Source: Clostridia bacterium (lineage in GTDB: Bacteria > Bacillota_A > Clostridia > Christensenellales > Borkfalkiaceae). From it: a stretch of DNA of 24,467 nucleotides. Both the position numbers and the translations under genes were made by a program. The notes under the pieces were generated by a model. It saw nothing but the letters and a program-made list of their open reading frames with translations, was not told where the DNA came from and did no database searches. Location of the stretch: assembly GCA_017457015.1 (NCBI GenBank), contig JAFTIG010000008.1:1-24467 (forward strand), in the 5' to 3' direction. Positions 15,236-23,372 of this stretch are shown here, in pieces; position 1 is the stretch's first letter, and every line of letters begins with the position of its first letter.

Positions 15236-15253
15236 AAAAATAAACAAACGATG

Positions 15254-15284
15254 CGAGACTTCGGGTTTACCGAAGTCTCGTTTT
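15254..15284 (+). terminator. Terminator of the surface protein gene
   Basis: CGAGACTTCGG (15254-15264) pairs perfectly with CCGAAGTCTCG (15270-15280), with a 5-base loop and TTTT after. The next gene starts 8 bases after the T run. Confidence 0.85.
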
Positions 15285-15292
15285 GGTTAAGT

Positions 15293-16099
15293 ATGAAATC
15301 TTTTATTGCAGATAAAAACCGCAAGCTTTCAAAACTTGCTTTATACCATATTGAAGATTTATCCTTTACTGCACTCATGCGCTCATTGAGAAAAAAAGAC
15401 GTAAAAGTGAACGGCGTTAGAGTAAGTAAAGACGTAACGTTATCGGTAGGAGATAAAGTTGAGATATATTATACGGCCACTAAAGTAGAAAATTACTCGC
15501 TCGTATATAAAAACGACGATATTTTGGTCGTTAATAAGTTTAAGGGTATAACGAGTGAAAGTTTATTTTCGGAAATAAAGTTAGAGTATCCAACTGCTGC
15601 GTTTATTCATAGACTTGATAGAAATACGGACGGAATAATGATATTTTCATTAAACGATACTGCGGAAAAAGAACTTCTTAAAGGTTTTAAGGACCGTACT
15701 TTTGATAAAAAATACCGTGCGCTTGTAGTCGGGGTAATGAATAAACAAGAAGACGTGTTGACTGCATATCTAATTAAAGATGCCAATAAATCAACCGTAA
15801 CAGTATATAATTCACCAGTAAATGGTTCGGTGCAAATAAAAACGGGGTATAAAGTGCTTGAAGTTAAAGACGGTTTTTCTTTGTTAGAAATTACACTTTA
15901 TACGGGTAAAACTCACCAAATTAGAGCACACCTTGCACACGTTGGGCATCCTATCGTGGGTGATGGAAAATACGGGGACTTTGCCGTAAACGAGAAACTT
16001 AAAGAAAAGAAGCAAAATTTAACGTCAAGCGAACTAAAGTTAAAGTTTGATAAAGACAGTCCGCTATATTATTTAAGCGGTAAAAAGTTTACTATATAA
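15293..16099 (+). CDS. RluA-family pseudouridine synthase with S4 domain
   Basis: This 268-residue enzyme has an N-terminal S4 RNA-binding domain (about residues 9-60, with LMRSLRKKDVKVNGVRV and VGDKVEIYY) and a catalytic domain with HRLDRNTDG (Asp109 as nucleophile) and TLYTGKTHQIRAHLAHVGHPIVGD. It would make pseudouridine in 23S rRNA or another structured RNA. The start at 15293 is chosen because the in-frame ATG at 15251 lies just before the upstream terminator hairpin and would add a tail (MRDFGF) encoded by that hairpin. Neither start has a clear ribosome-binding site. It is followed after 9 bases by rqcH, so the two form an operon whose promoter is not evident. Confidence 0.85.
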   Translation: MKSFIADKNRKLSKLALYHIEDLSFTALMRSLRKKDVKVNGVRVSKDVTLSVGDKVEIYYTATKVENYSLVYKNDDILVVNKFKGITSESLFSEIKLEYPTAAFIHRLDRNTDGIMIFSLNDTAEKELLKGFKDRTFDKKYRALVVGVMNKQEDVLTAYLIKDANKSTVTVYNSPVNGSVQIKTGYKVLEVKDGFSLLEITLYTGKTHQIRAHLAHVGHPIVGDGKYGDFAVNEKLKEKKQNLTSSELKLKFDKDSPLYYLSGKKFTI

Positions 16100-16108
16100 A
16101 GGAAGAGT

Positions 16109-17809
16109 ATGCCACAAGACGCTTATACCTTGCGATATCTTTGTGCTGAACTTAATTCTACGTTCAAAGGTGGTAAGGTCAATAGAATAATAGAGCCTTC
16201 GGGTGATGAACTTATACTTACCGTATATACTGGTAAACGTACGGAAAAGTTACTTTTAAACGTCAATCCTGCCGCACCGCGTATAGGCATTATCAACGAA
16301 GAAAGGGAAAGTCCTTTGACTGCCCCTAATTTTTGTATGCTTATGCGCAAGCACTTGCTTTCGGCAACCGTTTTAGGGATTAGTTTAATCGGGTTTGACC
16401 GTATAGTAAAAATTGATTTTATGGCGTCTGGCGAGTTTTTTGATGCGGTGGAAAAGTCGTTATACGTCGAACTTATGGGGCGTTATAGCAATATAATTCT
16501 CACTGAAAACGGTAAAATTCTCGGTGGAAATCGCGGTATTAATATGTTTGACAACGGCGTTCGTCCGCTTATCGTAGGTCAACCGTACGTCTTTCCGCCA
16601 GTAGGTGATAAAAGACTTCCGACAGATGACTCTTTGATAAAAATATTTGACGGAGTAAACGTTACTGAACTTGCCACCACAATATGTTCAAACGTACAGG
16701 GAATAGCCCTTTCTACTGCTAACGAGATAGTGTTTGCGTACGGAAAAACGGTTGTTGACGGAAAGGGATTTTTTAATCACTTAAACGACTATCTTTATAG
16801 CGATAAATCCGCACCTAGCGTACTTATGGAAAACGGTGAAATTAAAGACGTCTTGGTGTATCCTTACGCAACGTTACGCGGTGATATAAAGCGTTTTGAT
16901 ACTCTTTGGCAGGCGGAAGAATTTTACTTTGTCGAGCGAGATAAAATAAAACGTTTTAAGAATAAAAAAGAACGTTTAACTTCTATTACGGCAACCGCTA
17001 TAAAAAAAGTGAAAAAACGTCTTACCGCAATAAAGGCAAAAGAGAAAGACGCGCTTTCCGCTGAAGAAAATAGGATAAAAGGTGAACTATTACTCGCTAA
17101 TATATATAGAATAAAAAGCGGTGAAAAAGAATGCGTTTTAGAAAACTATTACGACGGTAGTCAGGTAAAAATTATTCTTGATGAACACGTTTCCATATCT
17201 AAAAATGCGGAGAATTATTATAAAAAATACAACAAGCAAAAGAGAACGCTCACAGCTCTTAAACCCCAACGCGAGCAAGCGGAAAGTGAACTTGATTATT
17301 TAGAGAGTGTATCGACGCTAATATCCGTTTGTGATGAAATAGAAGATTTGTTTATAATGCAAAACGAACTTGAAACGGCGGGGCTTATTGTAGAGAGAAA
17401 ACAAAACGTTAAAAAGAAAAAGCAAGAAGAAACGTTTTGCAGAGAGTACGTTGTTGACGGATACCGAGTTCGCGCAGGTAGAAATAATACTGAAAACGAT
17501 AAACTTACCTTTACCGCCAAGCCCAACGACGTTTGGGTGCATGCAAAAGATTATCACTCAACCCACGTAGTTATAGAAACTGGTGGGAAGGGCGTAACGG
17601 ATAAAGTTATTTTTATCGCAGCGGAAATTTGTGCTTATTATTCTAAAGGCAGAGACGGTGGAAAAACGGAGATCGTGTATACCGAAAAGAAGAACGTTAA
17701 AAAACCTTCAAAGTCAAAACCGGGATTTGTAACGTACGATAACTTCAAATCAGTGGTCGTAAATCCAGAAAAACACGCAGAATTTTTAAAATGCGATTTA
17801 AAGGGGTAA
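16109..17809 (+). CDS. rqcH: Rqc2 homologue RqcH (NFACT family)
   Basis: This 566-residue protein binds obstructed 50S subunits carrying peptidyl-tRNA and recruits tRNA-Ala to add C-terminal alanine tails that mark the chain for degradation. The NFACT-N domain begins at the N-terminus and holds the functionally essential Asp97-Arg98 pair (GFDRIVKI), at the same positions as in B. subtilis RqcH. A basic helical and coiled-coil region follows (about 280-440). The C-terminal NFACT-R domain starts near residue 450 with GYRVRAGRNNTENDKLT and WVHAKDYHSTHVVI; the family form is usually PGSHV, so the loop is slightly changed. AAGGAAG precedes the ATG. The neighbouring tig and clpPX genes act on the same nascent-chain quality pathway. 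Confidence 0.92.
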   Translation: MPQDAYTLRYLCAELNSTFKGGKVNRIIEPSGDELILTVYTGKRTEKLLLNVNPAAPRIGIINEERESPLTAPNFCMLMRKHLLSATVLGISLIGFDRIVKIDFMASGEFFDAVEKSLYVELMGRYSNIILTENGKILGGNRGINMFDNGVRPLIVGQPYVFPPVGDKRLPTDDSLIKIFDGVNVTELATTICSNVQGIALSTANEIVFAYGKTVVDGKGFFNHLNDYLYSDKSAPSVLMENGEIKDVLVYPYATLRGDIKRFDTLWQAEEFYFVERDKIKRFKNKKERLTSITATAIKKVKKRLTAIKAKEKDALSAEENRIKGELLLANIYRIKSGEKECVLENYYDGSQVKIILDEHVSISKNAENYYKKYNKQKRTLTALKPQREQAESELDYLESVSTLISVCDEIEDLFIMQNELETAGLIVERKQNVKKKKQEETFCREYVVDGYRVRAGRNNTENDKLTFTAKPNDVWVHAKDYHSTHVVIETGGKGVTDKVIFIAAEICAYYSKGRDGGKTEIVYTEKKNVKKPSKSKPGFVTYDNFKSVVVNPEKHAEFLKCDLKG

Positions 17810-17815
17810 AAAACC

Positions 17816-17844
17816 TTGCGTTTTATTTTACATTGTGATAAAAT
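17816..17844 (+). promoter_or_regulatory. Promoter upstream of tig
   Basis: TTGCGT (17816-17821), 17 bases, TAAAAT (17839-17844), giving a leader of about 25 bases before tig. The -35 is imperfect. It starts 7 bases after the rqcH stop codon, with no terminator between. Confidence 0.6.
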
Positions 17845-17876
17845 AGTTTAGCAATTTTAATGGTTAGGAGATAATT

Positions 17877-19163
17877 ATGAAATATACTTTTGAAAAAGCC
17901 AAAAAAAGTACGGTAAAAGTTACCATCGATTTGACCGCAAAAGAATGGCAAGCGGCTATTGACGCGGCGTATGAAAAAACCAAGGGCAGATACAGCATGC
18001 CTGGTTTTAGAAAGGGTAAAGTACCCAAAAAGGTTTTGGAATCTGCATACGGCGAAGGCGTATTCTATGAAGAAGCAATCAATCAAGCATTCCCTAAATA
18101 TTATGGAGAAGTTTTGGATAAAGAACCTTCTATTTTCCCTGTAGCAGCACCTGAAATCGACATTAAGAAGATAAGTGAAAAAGGTATAACGATACTTGCA
18201 ATCGTTCCTGTTAAGCCTGAAGTGGTAATCGGAGCGTATAAAGGTATAAACTTTAAGAAAAACGTATATAATGTAAAGGATGAAGATATTGAAGAAGATT
18301 TAAAACGTCTTCAAGAAAGAAATTCTCGAATGATAGACGTTACCGACAGGGCAGTAGAAAACGGCGATAGCGTAGTTATCGATTACTCGGGTAGTGTAGA
18401 CGGCGTTAAATTCGACGGTGGCACGGCTGAAAAACAAACGCTCGTAATCGGTAGCGGTATGTTTATTCCCGGTTTTGAAGAACAAGTTATTGGCATGAAT
18501 ATCAGCGATGAAAAAGACATCAACGTTAAGTTCCCCGAAGAATATCACGCTGCAGAACTTAAGGGTAAGGACGCTGTGTTTGCAATTAAACTTCATGAAA
18601 TCAAGAAGAAAGAACTTCCTGAAATCAACGACGAATTTATTAAAGACGCAGTAGGCAGTGAAAGCGTAGACGCTTATAAAGCGGAAACCAAAGCTAGAAT
18701 GGAAAAGGCAAACGCAGATAGAGCGGAAAGAGAATTAGAAGACGAAATCGTTAAAAAAGTTTCTGAAACTAGCGACGTTGAAATTCCCGATGCAATGATC
18801 GAATCTCAAATTGATCGCATGGTTCAGGATATGGAATACAGACTTTCTTATCAAGGACTTAAACTTGCAGACTACTTAAAGTATATCGGCAAGAGTATGG
18901 AAGATTTTAGAAAGGATTATAAAGAACAGGCAGCCGAACTCGTTAAATCGCAACTCGTTATCGAAGCGATTATTGAAAAGGAAGAAATTACGGCAACTGA
19001 CGAAGACGTTGAAAAGAGAGTTGAAGAAATGGCAACCGCACAAGGTAAGCCCGTACCTGACGTTAAAAAGAATATGCAGGCGCGTCAGCTCGATTATATC
19101 AAGAACGAAATCGTTATTAAAAAGTTCTTTGATCTTCTCAAAACTTCAAACACTATAGAATAA
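17877..19163 (+). CDS. tig: Trigger factor (ribosome-bound chaperone)
   Basis: This 428-residue protein has the full three-domain form. The N-terminal ribosome-binding domain holds the signature GFRKGKVPK (43-51), which docks on ribosomal protein L23 at the exit tunnel; the L23 gene is also in this window. The FKBP-type prolyl isomerase domain spans about 160-245 (DSVVIDYSGSVDGVKFDGG, IPGFEEQVIGM). The C-terminal chaperone arms follow, rich in charged helices. It folds newly made proteins in the cytoplasm. TAGGAG lies 6 bases before the ATG. The arrangement tig-clpP-clpX in one direction is conserved across bacteria. Confidence 0.97.
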   Translation: MKYTFEKAKKSTVKVTIDLTAKEWQAAIDAAYEKTKGRYSMPGFRKGKVPKKVLESAYGEGVFYEEAINQAFPKYYGEVLDKEPSIFPVAAPEIDIKKISEKGITILAIVPVKPEVVIGAYKGINFKKNVYNVKDEDIEEDLKRLQERNSRMIDVTDRAVENGDSVVIDYSGSVDGVKFDGGTAEKQTLVIGSGMFIPGFEEQVIGMNISDEKDINVKFPEEYHAAELKGKDAVFAIKLHEIKKKELPEINDEFIKDAVGSESVDAYKAETKARMEKANADRAERELEDEIVKKVSETSDVEIPDAMIESQIDRMVQDMEYRLSYQGLKLADYLKYIGKSMEDFRKDYKEQAAELVKSQLVIEAIIEKEEITATDEDVEKRVEEMATAQGKPVPDVKKNMQARQLDYIKNEIVIKKFFDLLKTSNTIE

Positions 19164-19178
19164 TATAAAAGAAAGCCA

Positions 19179-19204
19179 TATCGCCCGACTTTTGTCGGGC
19201 GATA
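19179..19204 (+). other. Strong hairpin between tig and clpP, without a T run
   Basis: TATCGCCCGAC (19179-19189) pairs perfectly with GTCGGGCGATA (19194-19204) around TTTT. The sequence after it (ACGGACTAAAATG) has no T tract on the plus strand, so it is not a standard terminator in that direction. It may stabilise the tig message, act as a partial or factor-dependent terminator, or separate expression of tig from clpPX. Confidence 0.6.
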
Positions 19205-19218
19205 ACGGACTAAAATGA

Positions 19219-19241
19219 AATAATTTATAGAATAATTTATA
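19219..19241 (+). repeat. Short tandem repeat upstream of clpP
   Basis: AATAATTTATA occurs twice (19219-19229 and 19231-19241), 12 bases apart, just before the clpP ribosome-binding site. It could include a -10-like TAGAAT but no -35 fits. No CtsR or CIRCE box is visible. Confidence 0.35.
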
Positions 19242-19253
19242 AGGAATTCGTAT

Positions 19254-19850
19254 ATGGATATAAAGAGTACCGTAGTACCTTACGTCGTAGAGCAAACGGG
19301 TAAGGGCGAAAGAAGTTATGACATTTACTCAAGACTGTTAGAAGACAGAGTTATTTTCCTTACGGGGGAAATTAACGACGCCGTTGCTGATACGGTCGTC
19401 GCACAACTTATTTATCTTGAAGGTAAAGATCCCAACAAGGATATATCCCTTTATATAAATAGTCCGGGTGGGAGCGTAACGGCAGGTTTTGCTATTTACG
19501 ATACTATGAATTTTATTAAATGTGACGTAAGCACTATTTGTATCGGTATGGCTGCAAGTATGGGCGCATTTCTTTTATCAAGCGGTGCTAAAGGAAAAAG
19601 ATACGCTCTTCCGAACAGTGAAGTTATGATTCACCAACCTTTGGGCGGTGCTCAAGGTCAAGCAAGCGATATTAAAATTCAAGCCGAACACATTATAAGA
19701 ACAAAGCATCGCTTAAACAGTATACTTGCAGAAAATAGCGGTAAGCCTTACGAACAGGTGGAAAAAGATACCGATAGGGATAATTATCTATCGGCAGAAG
19801 AAGCAAAAGAATACGGACTTATCGATCAAGTAATTGATAAGCGTCCGTAA
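19254..19850 (+). CDS. clpP: ATP-dependent Clp protease proteolytic subunit
   Basis: This 198-residue serine protease forms the tetradecameric barrel that degrades unfolded or tagged proteins delivered by ClpX or ClpC. The catalytic triad is intact: Ser102 in GMAASMGA, His127 in MIHQPLGG and Asp176 in [13 protein letters not shown], offset by 4 from the B. subtilis numbering. The segment [12 protein letters not shown] is also diagnostic. The N-terminus is short, with [22 protein letters not shown] as expected for the axial loops. AAGGAATT precedes the ATG. It is followed after 14 bases by clpX, with which it is cotranscribed. Confidence 0.97.
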   Translation: MDIKSTVVPYVVEQTGKGERSYDIYSRLLEDRVIFLTGEINDAVADTVVAQLIYLEGKDPNKDISLYINSPGGSVTAGFAIYDTMNFIKCDVSTICIGMAASMGAFLLSSGAKGKRYALPNSEVMIHQPLGGAQGQASDIKIQAEHIIRTKHRLNSILAENSGKPYEQVEKDTDRDNYLSAEEAKEYGLIDQVIDKRP

Positions 19851-19864
19851 ATTTTTGGAGATAT

Positions 19865-21091
19865 ATGAAAGATAACGAACGTTTGCATTGTTCCTTTTGC
19901 GGAAAACCGCAGGAACTAGTAAAAAGAATAATTGCAGGACCTAACGGGATTTATATTTGCGACGAATGTATTGAGGTTTGCCGTGAAGTAATGAAAGAAG
20001 AGATTGAGAAAAAATCCGACAAATCTGAAATTAAACTCTTAAAGCCTGCAGAAATTAAAGACAGATTAGACGAATATATTATCGGACAGGACGAAGCGAA
20101 AAGAGTATTGTCCGTAGCAGTTTATAATCATTATAAGAGAATAAACGCGACTACTGCCGACGGAGAAGTAGAACTTGACAAGAGTAATATTTTGGTGCTC
20201 GGTCCTACGGGTAGCGGTAAGACTTTGCTTGCAAGGACGCTTGCAAAAATACTTGACGTACCTTTTGCCGTTGCCGACGCCACGACACTTACCGAAGCAG
20301 GTTACGTTGGTGAAGACGTGGAAAATATTCTGTTAAAATTAATTCAGAGCGCGGAATTTGATATAGAAAAGGCACAAAAGGGTATAGTTTATATTGATGA
20401 AATCGATAAGATTGCGCGTAAAGGTGAAAACGTGTCTATCACACGCGACGTTTCTGGAGAAGGCGTGCAACAAGCGTTGCTCAAAATTATCGAAGGCACG
20501 GTAGCGTCCGTTCCGCCGCAGGGCGGAAGAAAACATCCCCAACAAGAGTGTATAAGAATTGACACAACTAATATATTATTTATATGTGGCGGTGCTTTCG
20601 TTGGACTTGACGATATAATAAGTAAGAGAAAGGGTACTACGTCGCTCGGCTTTATCGGAAACGTAGAAAAACCTAAAGATAAAGAAATTAATATCGTTCG
20701 CGACGTTCAACCGCAAGATTTAATTAAGTATGGTCTTATCCCTGAATTCGTTGGTAGAATTCCGATAACGGTCGGACTTCATCCGCTTGACGAAAGCGCA
20801 CTCGTAAATATTCTTACAAAACCTAAGAACGCACTAATTAAACAGTATAAACGCCTTATAGGATTAGATAACGTTGAACTTGAAATTACCGACGGGGCAA
20901 TAAGTGCAGTTGCAAGAAAGGCAATTGAACTTAAAACGGGTGCAAGGGGATTAAGAACTATTTTGGAGAATCTTATGATAGACACCATGTACGATTTGCC
21001 GTCTGAAGAAGACGTGGAAAAAGTCGTCGTGGATGAATCTGTTGTAACGGATGGTGCAAAACCTACTATAGTAAAGAAAAAAATAGCGTAA
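19865..21091 (+). CDS. clpX: ATP-dependent Clp protease ATPase subunit
   Basis: This 408-residue AAA+ unfoldase feeds substrates to ClpP. The N-terminal zinc-binding domain has Cys9, Cys12, Cys32 and Cys35. The ATPase core shows Walker A GPTGSGKT (113-120), pore loop GYVGED (146-151), Walker [11 protein letters not shown] (174-183) and the RKH loop (222-224). The ClpP-docking tripeptide, usually IGF, reads LGF (261-263). The C-terminal part includes [12 protein letters not shown] (sensor region) and TGARGLRTI (sensor 2). TTTGGAG precedes the ATG. It ends the tig-clpP-clpX cluster and is followed 8 bases later by a terminator. Confidence 0.97.
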   Translation: MKDNERLHCSFCGKPQELVKRIIAGPNGIYICDECIEVCREVMKEEIEKKSDKSEIKLLKPAEIKDRLDEYIIGQDEAKRVLSVAVYNHYKRINATTADGEVELDKSNILVLGPTGSGKTLLARTLAKILDVPFAVADATTLTEAGYVGEDVENILLKLIQSAEFDIEKAQKGIVYIDEIDKIARKGENVSITRDVSGEGVQQALLKIIEGTVASVPPQGGRKHPQQECIRIDTTNILFICGGAFVGLDDIISKRKGTTSLGFIGNVEKPKDKEINIVRDVQPQDLIKYGLIPEFVGRIPITVGLHPLDESALVNILTKPKNALIKQYKRLIGLDNVELEITDGAISAVARKAIELKTGARGLRTILENLMIDTMYDLPSEEDVEKVVVDESVVTDGAKPTIVKKKIA

Positions 21092-21099
21092 AATACCAA

Positions 21100-21132
21100 A
21101 TAAACGGAAAAATCATTGATTTTTCCGTTTAT
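21100..21132 (+). terminator. Terminator after clpX
   Basis: The arms 21100-21114 and 21118-21132 are perfectly complementary (15 bp), with A-rich left and T-rich right parts and a 3-base loop. A run of A-rich sequence follows instead of T, but the right arm itself ends in TTTTTCCGTTTAT. It separates clpX from the ribosomal protein operon. Confidence 0.7.
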
Positions 21133-21174
21133 GCATAAAAAATAAAAAAAATTAAAAAAACTTTGTAAAAACGT

Positions 21175-21203
21175 TTGACAAGCCTAATTATATTTTATAT
21201 AAT
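21175..21203 (+). promoter_or_regulatory. Promoter of the S10 ribosomal protein operon
   Basis: Perfect TTGACA (21175-21180), 17-base spacer, perfect TATAAT (21198-21203), in very AT-rich surroundings with A tracts upstream that could act as an UP element. Start of transcription is expected near 21210. Confidence 0.88.
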
Positions 21204-21209
21204 ATATAG

Positions 21210-21447
21210 GCTGTGTAATCTGGGATGATACGGGTAGTTACTTAAATTGCTCCTTGCAATAGATAATATCCGTTGACAAGTGTGGGGGCGCGACCCCTGC
21301 GACTAACTTCAAATAGAATTAGCAGAGTCATTCGCAGCGACTTAAAAAATTTAAGTATCGGCGAATGATTTTTTTATTATCGAAAATCGACACACACGGC
21401 AGAGTTTACAGCACACAGTAAAGTTAGGTAAAAAAGGAGAAAAAACA
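21210..21447 (+). promoter_or_regulatory. Structured leader of the S10 operon, candidate attenuator
   Basis: The roughly 240-nt leader contains several helices. P1 is ACGGGTA (21230-21236) with TATCCGT (21267-21273), one G-U pair. Inside it, P2 is ATTGC (21246-21250) with GCAAT (21256-21260). P3 runs from 21279 to 21304, with GGGG-CGCGA-CCCC at its tip and a lower stem continued by AGT/ACT. A terminator-like hairpin with seven T follows (21328-21375). About 70 bases then lead to rpsJ. A promoter-proximal terminator inside the leader of a ribosomal protein operon is the hallmark of transcription attenuation, often by a product of the operon. L4 plays this role in E. coli, but the structures here need not be homologous. 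Confidence 0.65.
21328..21375 (+). terminator. Intrinsic terminator inside the S10 operon leader
   Basis: TCATTCGC (21328-21335) pairs with GCGAATGA (21361-21368), followed by seven T (21369-21375). The enclosed part contains a second stem CTTAAA/TTTAAG. It stands between the promoter and rpsJ, so some transcripts should end here. Confidence 0.75.
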
Positions 21448-21747
21448 ATGGCAAGTCAAAAAATCAGAATCAAACTTATGTCTTATGACACGGAAATGCT
21501 CGATCAAGCGGCAGCAAGAATTGTTGAAACGATGAAAAAATCGGGCGCAAAAATAAGCGGTCCTATTCCGCTTCCTACTGAAAAGGAAATCGTAACGATT
21601 CTCCGTTCGCCACATAAATATAAAGATTCGCGCGAACAGTTTGAAATTAGAACGCATAAAAGACTCATTGACATCTATTCGCCCAACGTTAAGCTTTTGG
21701 ATAGCATCCATCTTCCCGCTGGCGTAGATATCAAAATTAAATTGTAA
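21448..21747 (+). CDS. rpsJ: 30S ribosomal protein S10
   Basis: This 99-residue protein is complete and of normal length. It contains [18 protein letters not shown] at the start and the central signature [29 protein letters not shown], with the RTHKRLIDI segment after it. S10 belongs to the head of the small subunit and, as NusE, also joins the antitermination complex that works on rRNA operons. It is the first gene of the S10 operon, with AAAAAGGAGA 8 bases before ATG, behind the structured leader with a terminator. A NusE role in its own leader is possible but not supported by any visible box sequence. Confidence 0.97.
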   Translation: MASQKIRIKLMSYDTEMLDQAAARIVETMKKSGAKISGPIPLPTEKEIVTILRSPHKYKDSREQFEIRTHKRLIDIYSPNVKLLDSIHLPAGVDIKIKL

Positions 21748-21790
21748 TTTATAAACATTATATAATATATATCGGAGGTGAACTTTATCT

Positions 21791-22423
21791 ATGAATAAAG
21801 CAATCATTGGCAGAAAGTTGGGAATGACACAGCTCTTTTCCCAAGACGGCAAAGTTATTCCGGTAACGGTTATCGAGGCAGGCCCTTGTCCCGTTGTTCA
21901 GGTAAAAACTTTGGAAAGAGACGGTTATTCGGCAGTTAAACTCGGTTTTGTAGAAACTGACGAAAAATCCTTGAACAAGCCTGAAGCTGGTTTGTTCAAA
22001 AAAGCAGGCGTAGCTCCCCAAAAAGTTTTGAAGGAATTCAAACTTGAAGGTAGTGACAGTATGACGGTCGGCTCGGTTGTAACTTGCGACGTTTTCGCAG
22101 CAGGTGATAAGATTGACGTGTCTGGCGTTACTAAAGGTCACGGCTATACCGGCGTTATCAAGAGATGGAACAATCACAGACTTAAAGAAACCCACGGTGT
22201 CGGCCCTGTACACAGAGAAGTCGGTTCTATGGGTGCAAACAGCTCTCCGTCCAGAGTATTCAAAGGCAAGAAAATGGCTGGTCAATACGGACACGAGAAC
22301 GTAACGATTTTGAACCTTGAAGTCGTAAAGGTTGACAAGGAAAGAAATGCAATCTTAGTTAAAGGTGCAGTTCCCGGTCCCGTAAAAGGCATCGTTACAT
22401 TAAGAAACAGCGTTAAAGCGTAA
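21791..22423 (+). CDS. rplC: 50S ribosomal protein L3
   Basis: This 210-residue protein begins with the diagnostic NKAIIGRKLGMTQLF and has the central extension that reaches the peptidyl transferase centre: DVSGVTKGHGYTGVIKRWN, then GSMGANSSPSRVFKGKKMAGQYG. L3 is an early assembly protein that binds 23S rRNA. A CGGAGGTGA ribosome-binding site lies about 10 bases before the ATG, one of the best Shine-Dalgarno matches here. It follows rpsJ by 43 bases and precedes rplD by 11, in the standard S10 operon order. Confidence 0.97.
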   Translation: MNKAIIGRKLGMTQLFSQDGKVIPVTVIEAGPCPVVQVKTLERDGYSAVKLGFVETDEKSLNKPEAGLFKKAGVAPQKVLKEFKLEGSDSMTVGSVVTCDVFAAGDKIDVSGVTKGHGYTGVIKRWNNHRLKETHGVGPVHREVGSMGANSSPSRVFKGKKMAGQYGHENVTILNLEVVKVDKERNAILVKGAVPGPVKGIVTLRNSVKA

Positions 22424-22434
22424 GGAGAAAGATT

Positions 22435-23061
22435 ATGCCGAATGTAAAATTGTATGATATGAAAGCTAAAGAAGTTGGCACTCTCGAATTATCCGACGCT
22501 TTGTTCGGTGCAGAGTACAACGAAGCGGTTATTCATCAAGCAGTAGTTGCAAGACTCGCAAATGAAAGACAAGGCACCAAGAGCACTTTAACCCGTAGCG
22601 AAGTTCGTGGTGGTGGTGCTAAACCTTGGAGACAAAAAGGAACGGGTAGAGCAAGACAAGGCTCTATCAGAAGCCCTCAATGGGTTAAGGGTGGCGTAGT
22701 ATTCGCTCCCAAGTCGAGAGACTTCTCAAAGAAAATGAACGCAAAGGCAAAGGCGGTTGCACTTTTATCCGCTCTTTCGCAAAAGATTAGAGACGATGAA
22801 GTAATCTTCGTTGACGAAATCAAGGTGAAAGAAGCAAAGACGAAAGAAATGGCAGCTTTCCTAAAAGCGTTTAATTTGGAAAAGACGGTATTGCTCGTTA
22901 TGGATAATAGCGACGAAATGGTATTGAGAGCAAGTGCGAACATCGCTAAGATTTCTACGATCGCAGCATCACAAATCAACACCTACGACGTTGTTAAGAA
23001 CGCAAAACTCGTGATTTCCAAACAGGCCGTACAACAAATCGAGGAGGTCTACGGAGAATAA
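22435..23061 (+). CDS. rplD: 50S ribosomal protein L4
   Basis: This 208-residue protein has the L4 signature region RGGGAKPWRQKGTGRARQGS (about residues 58-77), part of the extended loop that lines the exit tunnel, and the globular segments VFAPKSRDFSKKMN and TVLLVMDNS. L4 assembles on 23S rRNA. In gamma-proteobacteria it also represses its own operon through the S10 leader, which makes it the first candidate ligand for the structured leader upstream. AAGGAGA precedes the ATG. The stop codon overlaps the rplW start (TAATG). Confidence 0.97.
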   Translation: MPNVKLYDMKAKEVGTLELSDALFGAEYNEAVIHQAVVARLANERQGTKSTLTRSEVRGGGAKPWRQKGTGRARQGSIRSPQWVKGGVVFAPKSRDFSKKMNAKAKAVALLSALSQKIRDDEVIFVDEIKVKEAKTKEMAAFLKAFNLEKTVLLVMDNSDEMVLRASANIAKISTIAASQINTYDVVKNAKLVISKQAVQQIEEVYGE

Positions 23062-23351
23062 TGGCTGCACACGATATAATAATTAAACCCCTTCTCTCTG
23101 AAAAGAGCTATGCGGGCATTAAAGATAAGAAGTATAGTTTTGTAGTAGCAAAAGATGCTAACAAAACGCAGATTAAACTCGCTATCGAAGAAATTTTCGG
23201 CGTACAAGTTGAAAAGGTAAATACCGCAATCGTTAGCGGCAAGTTGAAAAGACAGGGCAGATACGAGGGATATACTCCCGACTACAAAAAGGCCATCGTT
23301 CAACTTAAGAAAGACAGCAAATCGATCGAATTCTTCGATTCACTGTCCTAA
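23061..23351 (+). CDS. rplW: 50S ribosomal protein L23
   Basis: This 96-residue protein shows the L23 pattern: DIIIKPLLSEKSYAG at the start, KYSFVVAKDANKTQIKLAIEEIFGVQVEKVNT in the middle, and the GYTPDYKKAIVQL strand near the end. L23 sits at the mouth of the exit tunnel and is the docking site for both trigger factor and SRP; genes for both are in this window. The ATG overlaps the rplD stop by one base, with GGAGAA just before it, so translation is coupled. Confidence 0.96.
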   Translation: MAAHDIIIKPLLSEKSYAGIKDKKYSFVVAKDANKTQIKLAIEEIFGVQVEKVNTAIVSGKLKRQGRYEGYTPDYKKAIVQLKKDSKSIEFFDSLS

Positions 23352-23372
23352 TTTAATCCGGAGGATAGAAAA

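Noticed and set aside
21761..21766. Perfect TATAAT between rpsJ and rplC
   Set aside because: No acceptable -35 box lies 16-18 bases upstream; it is likely a chance match in AT-rich spacer DNA.
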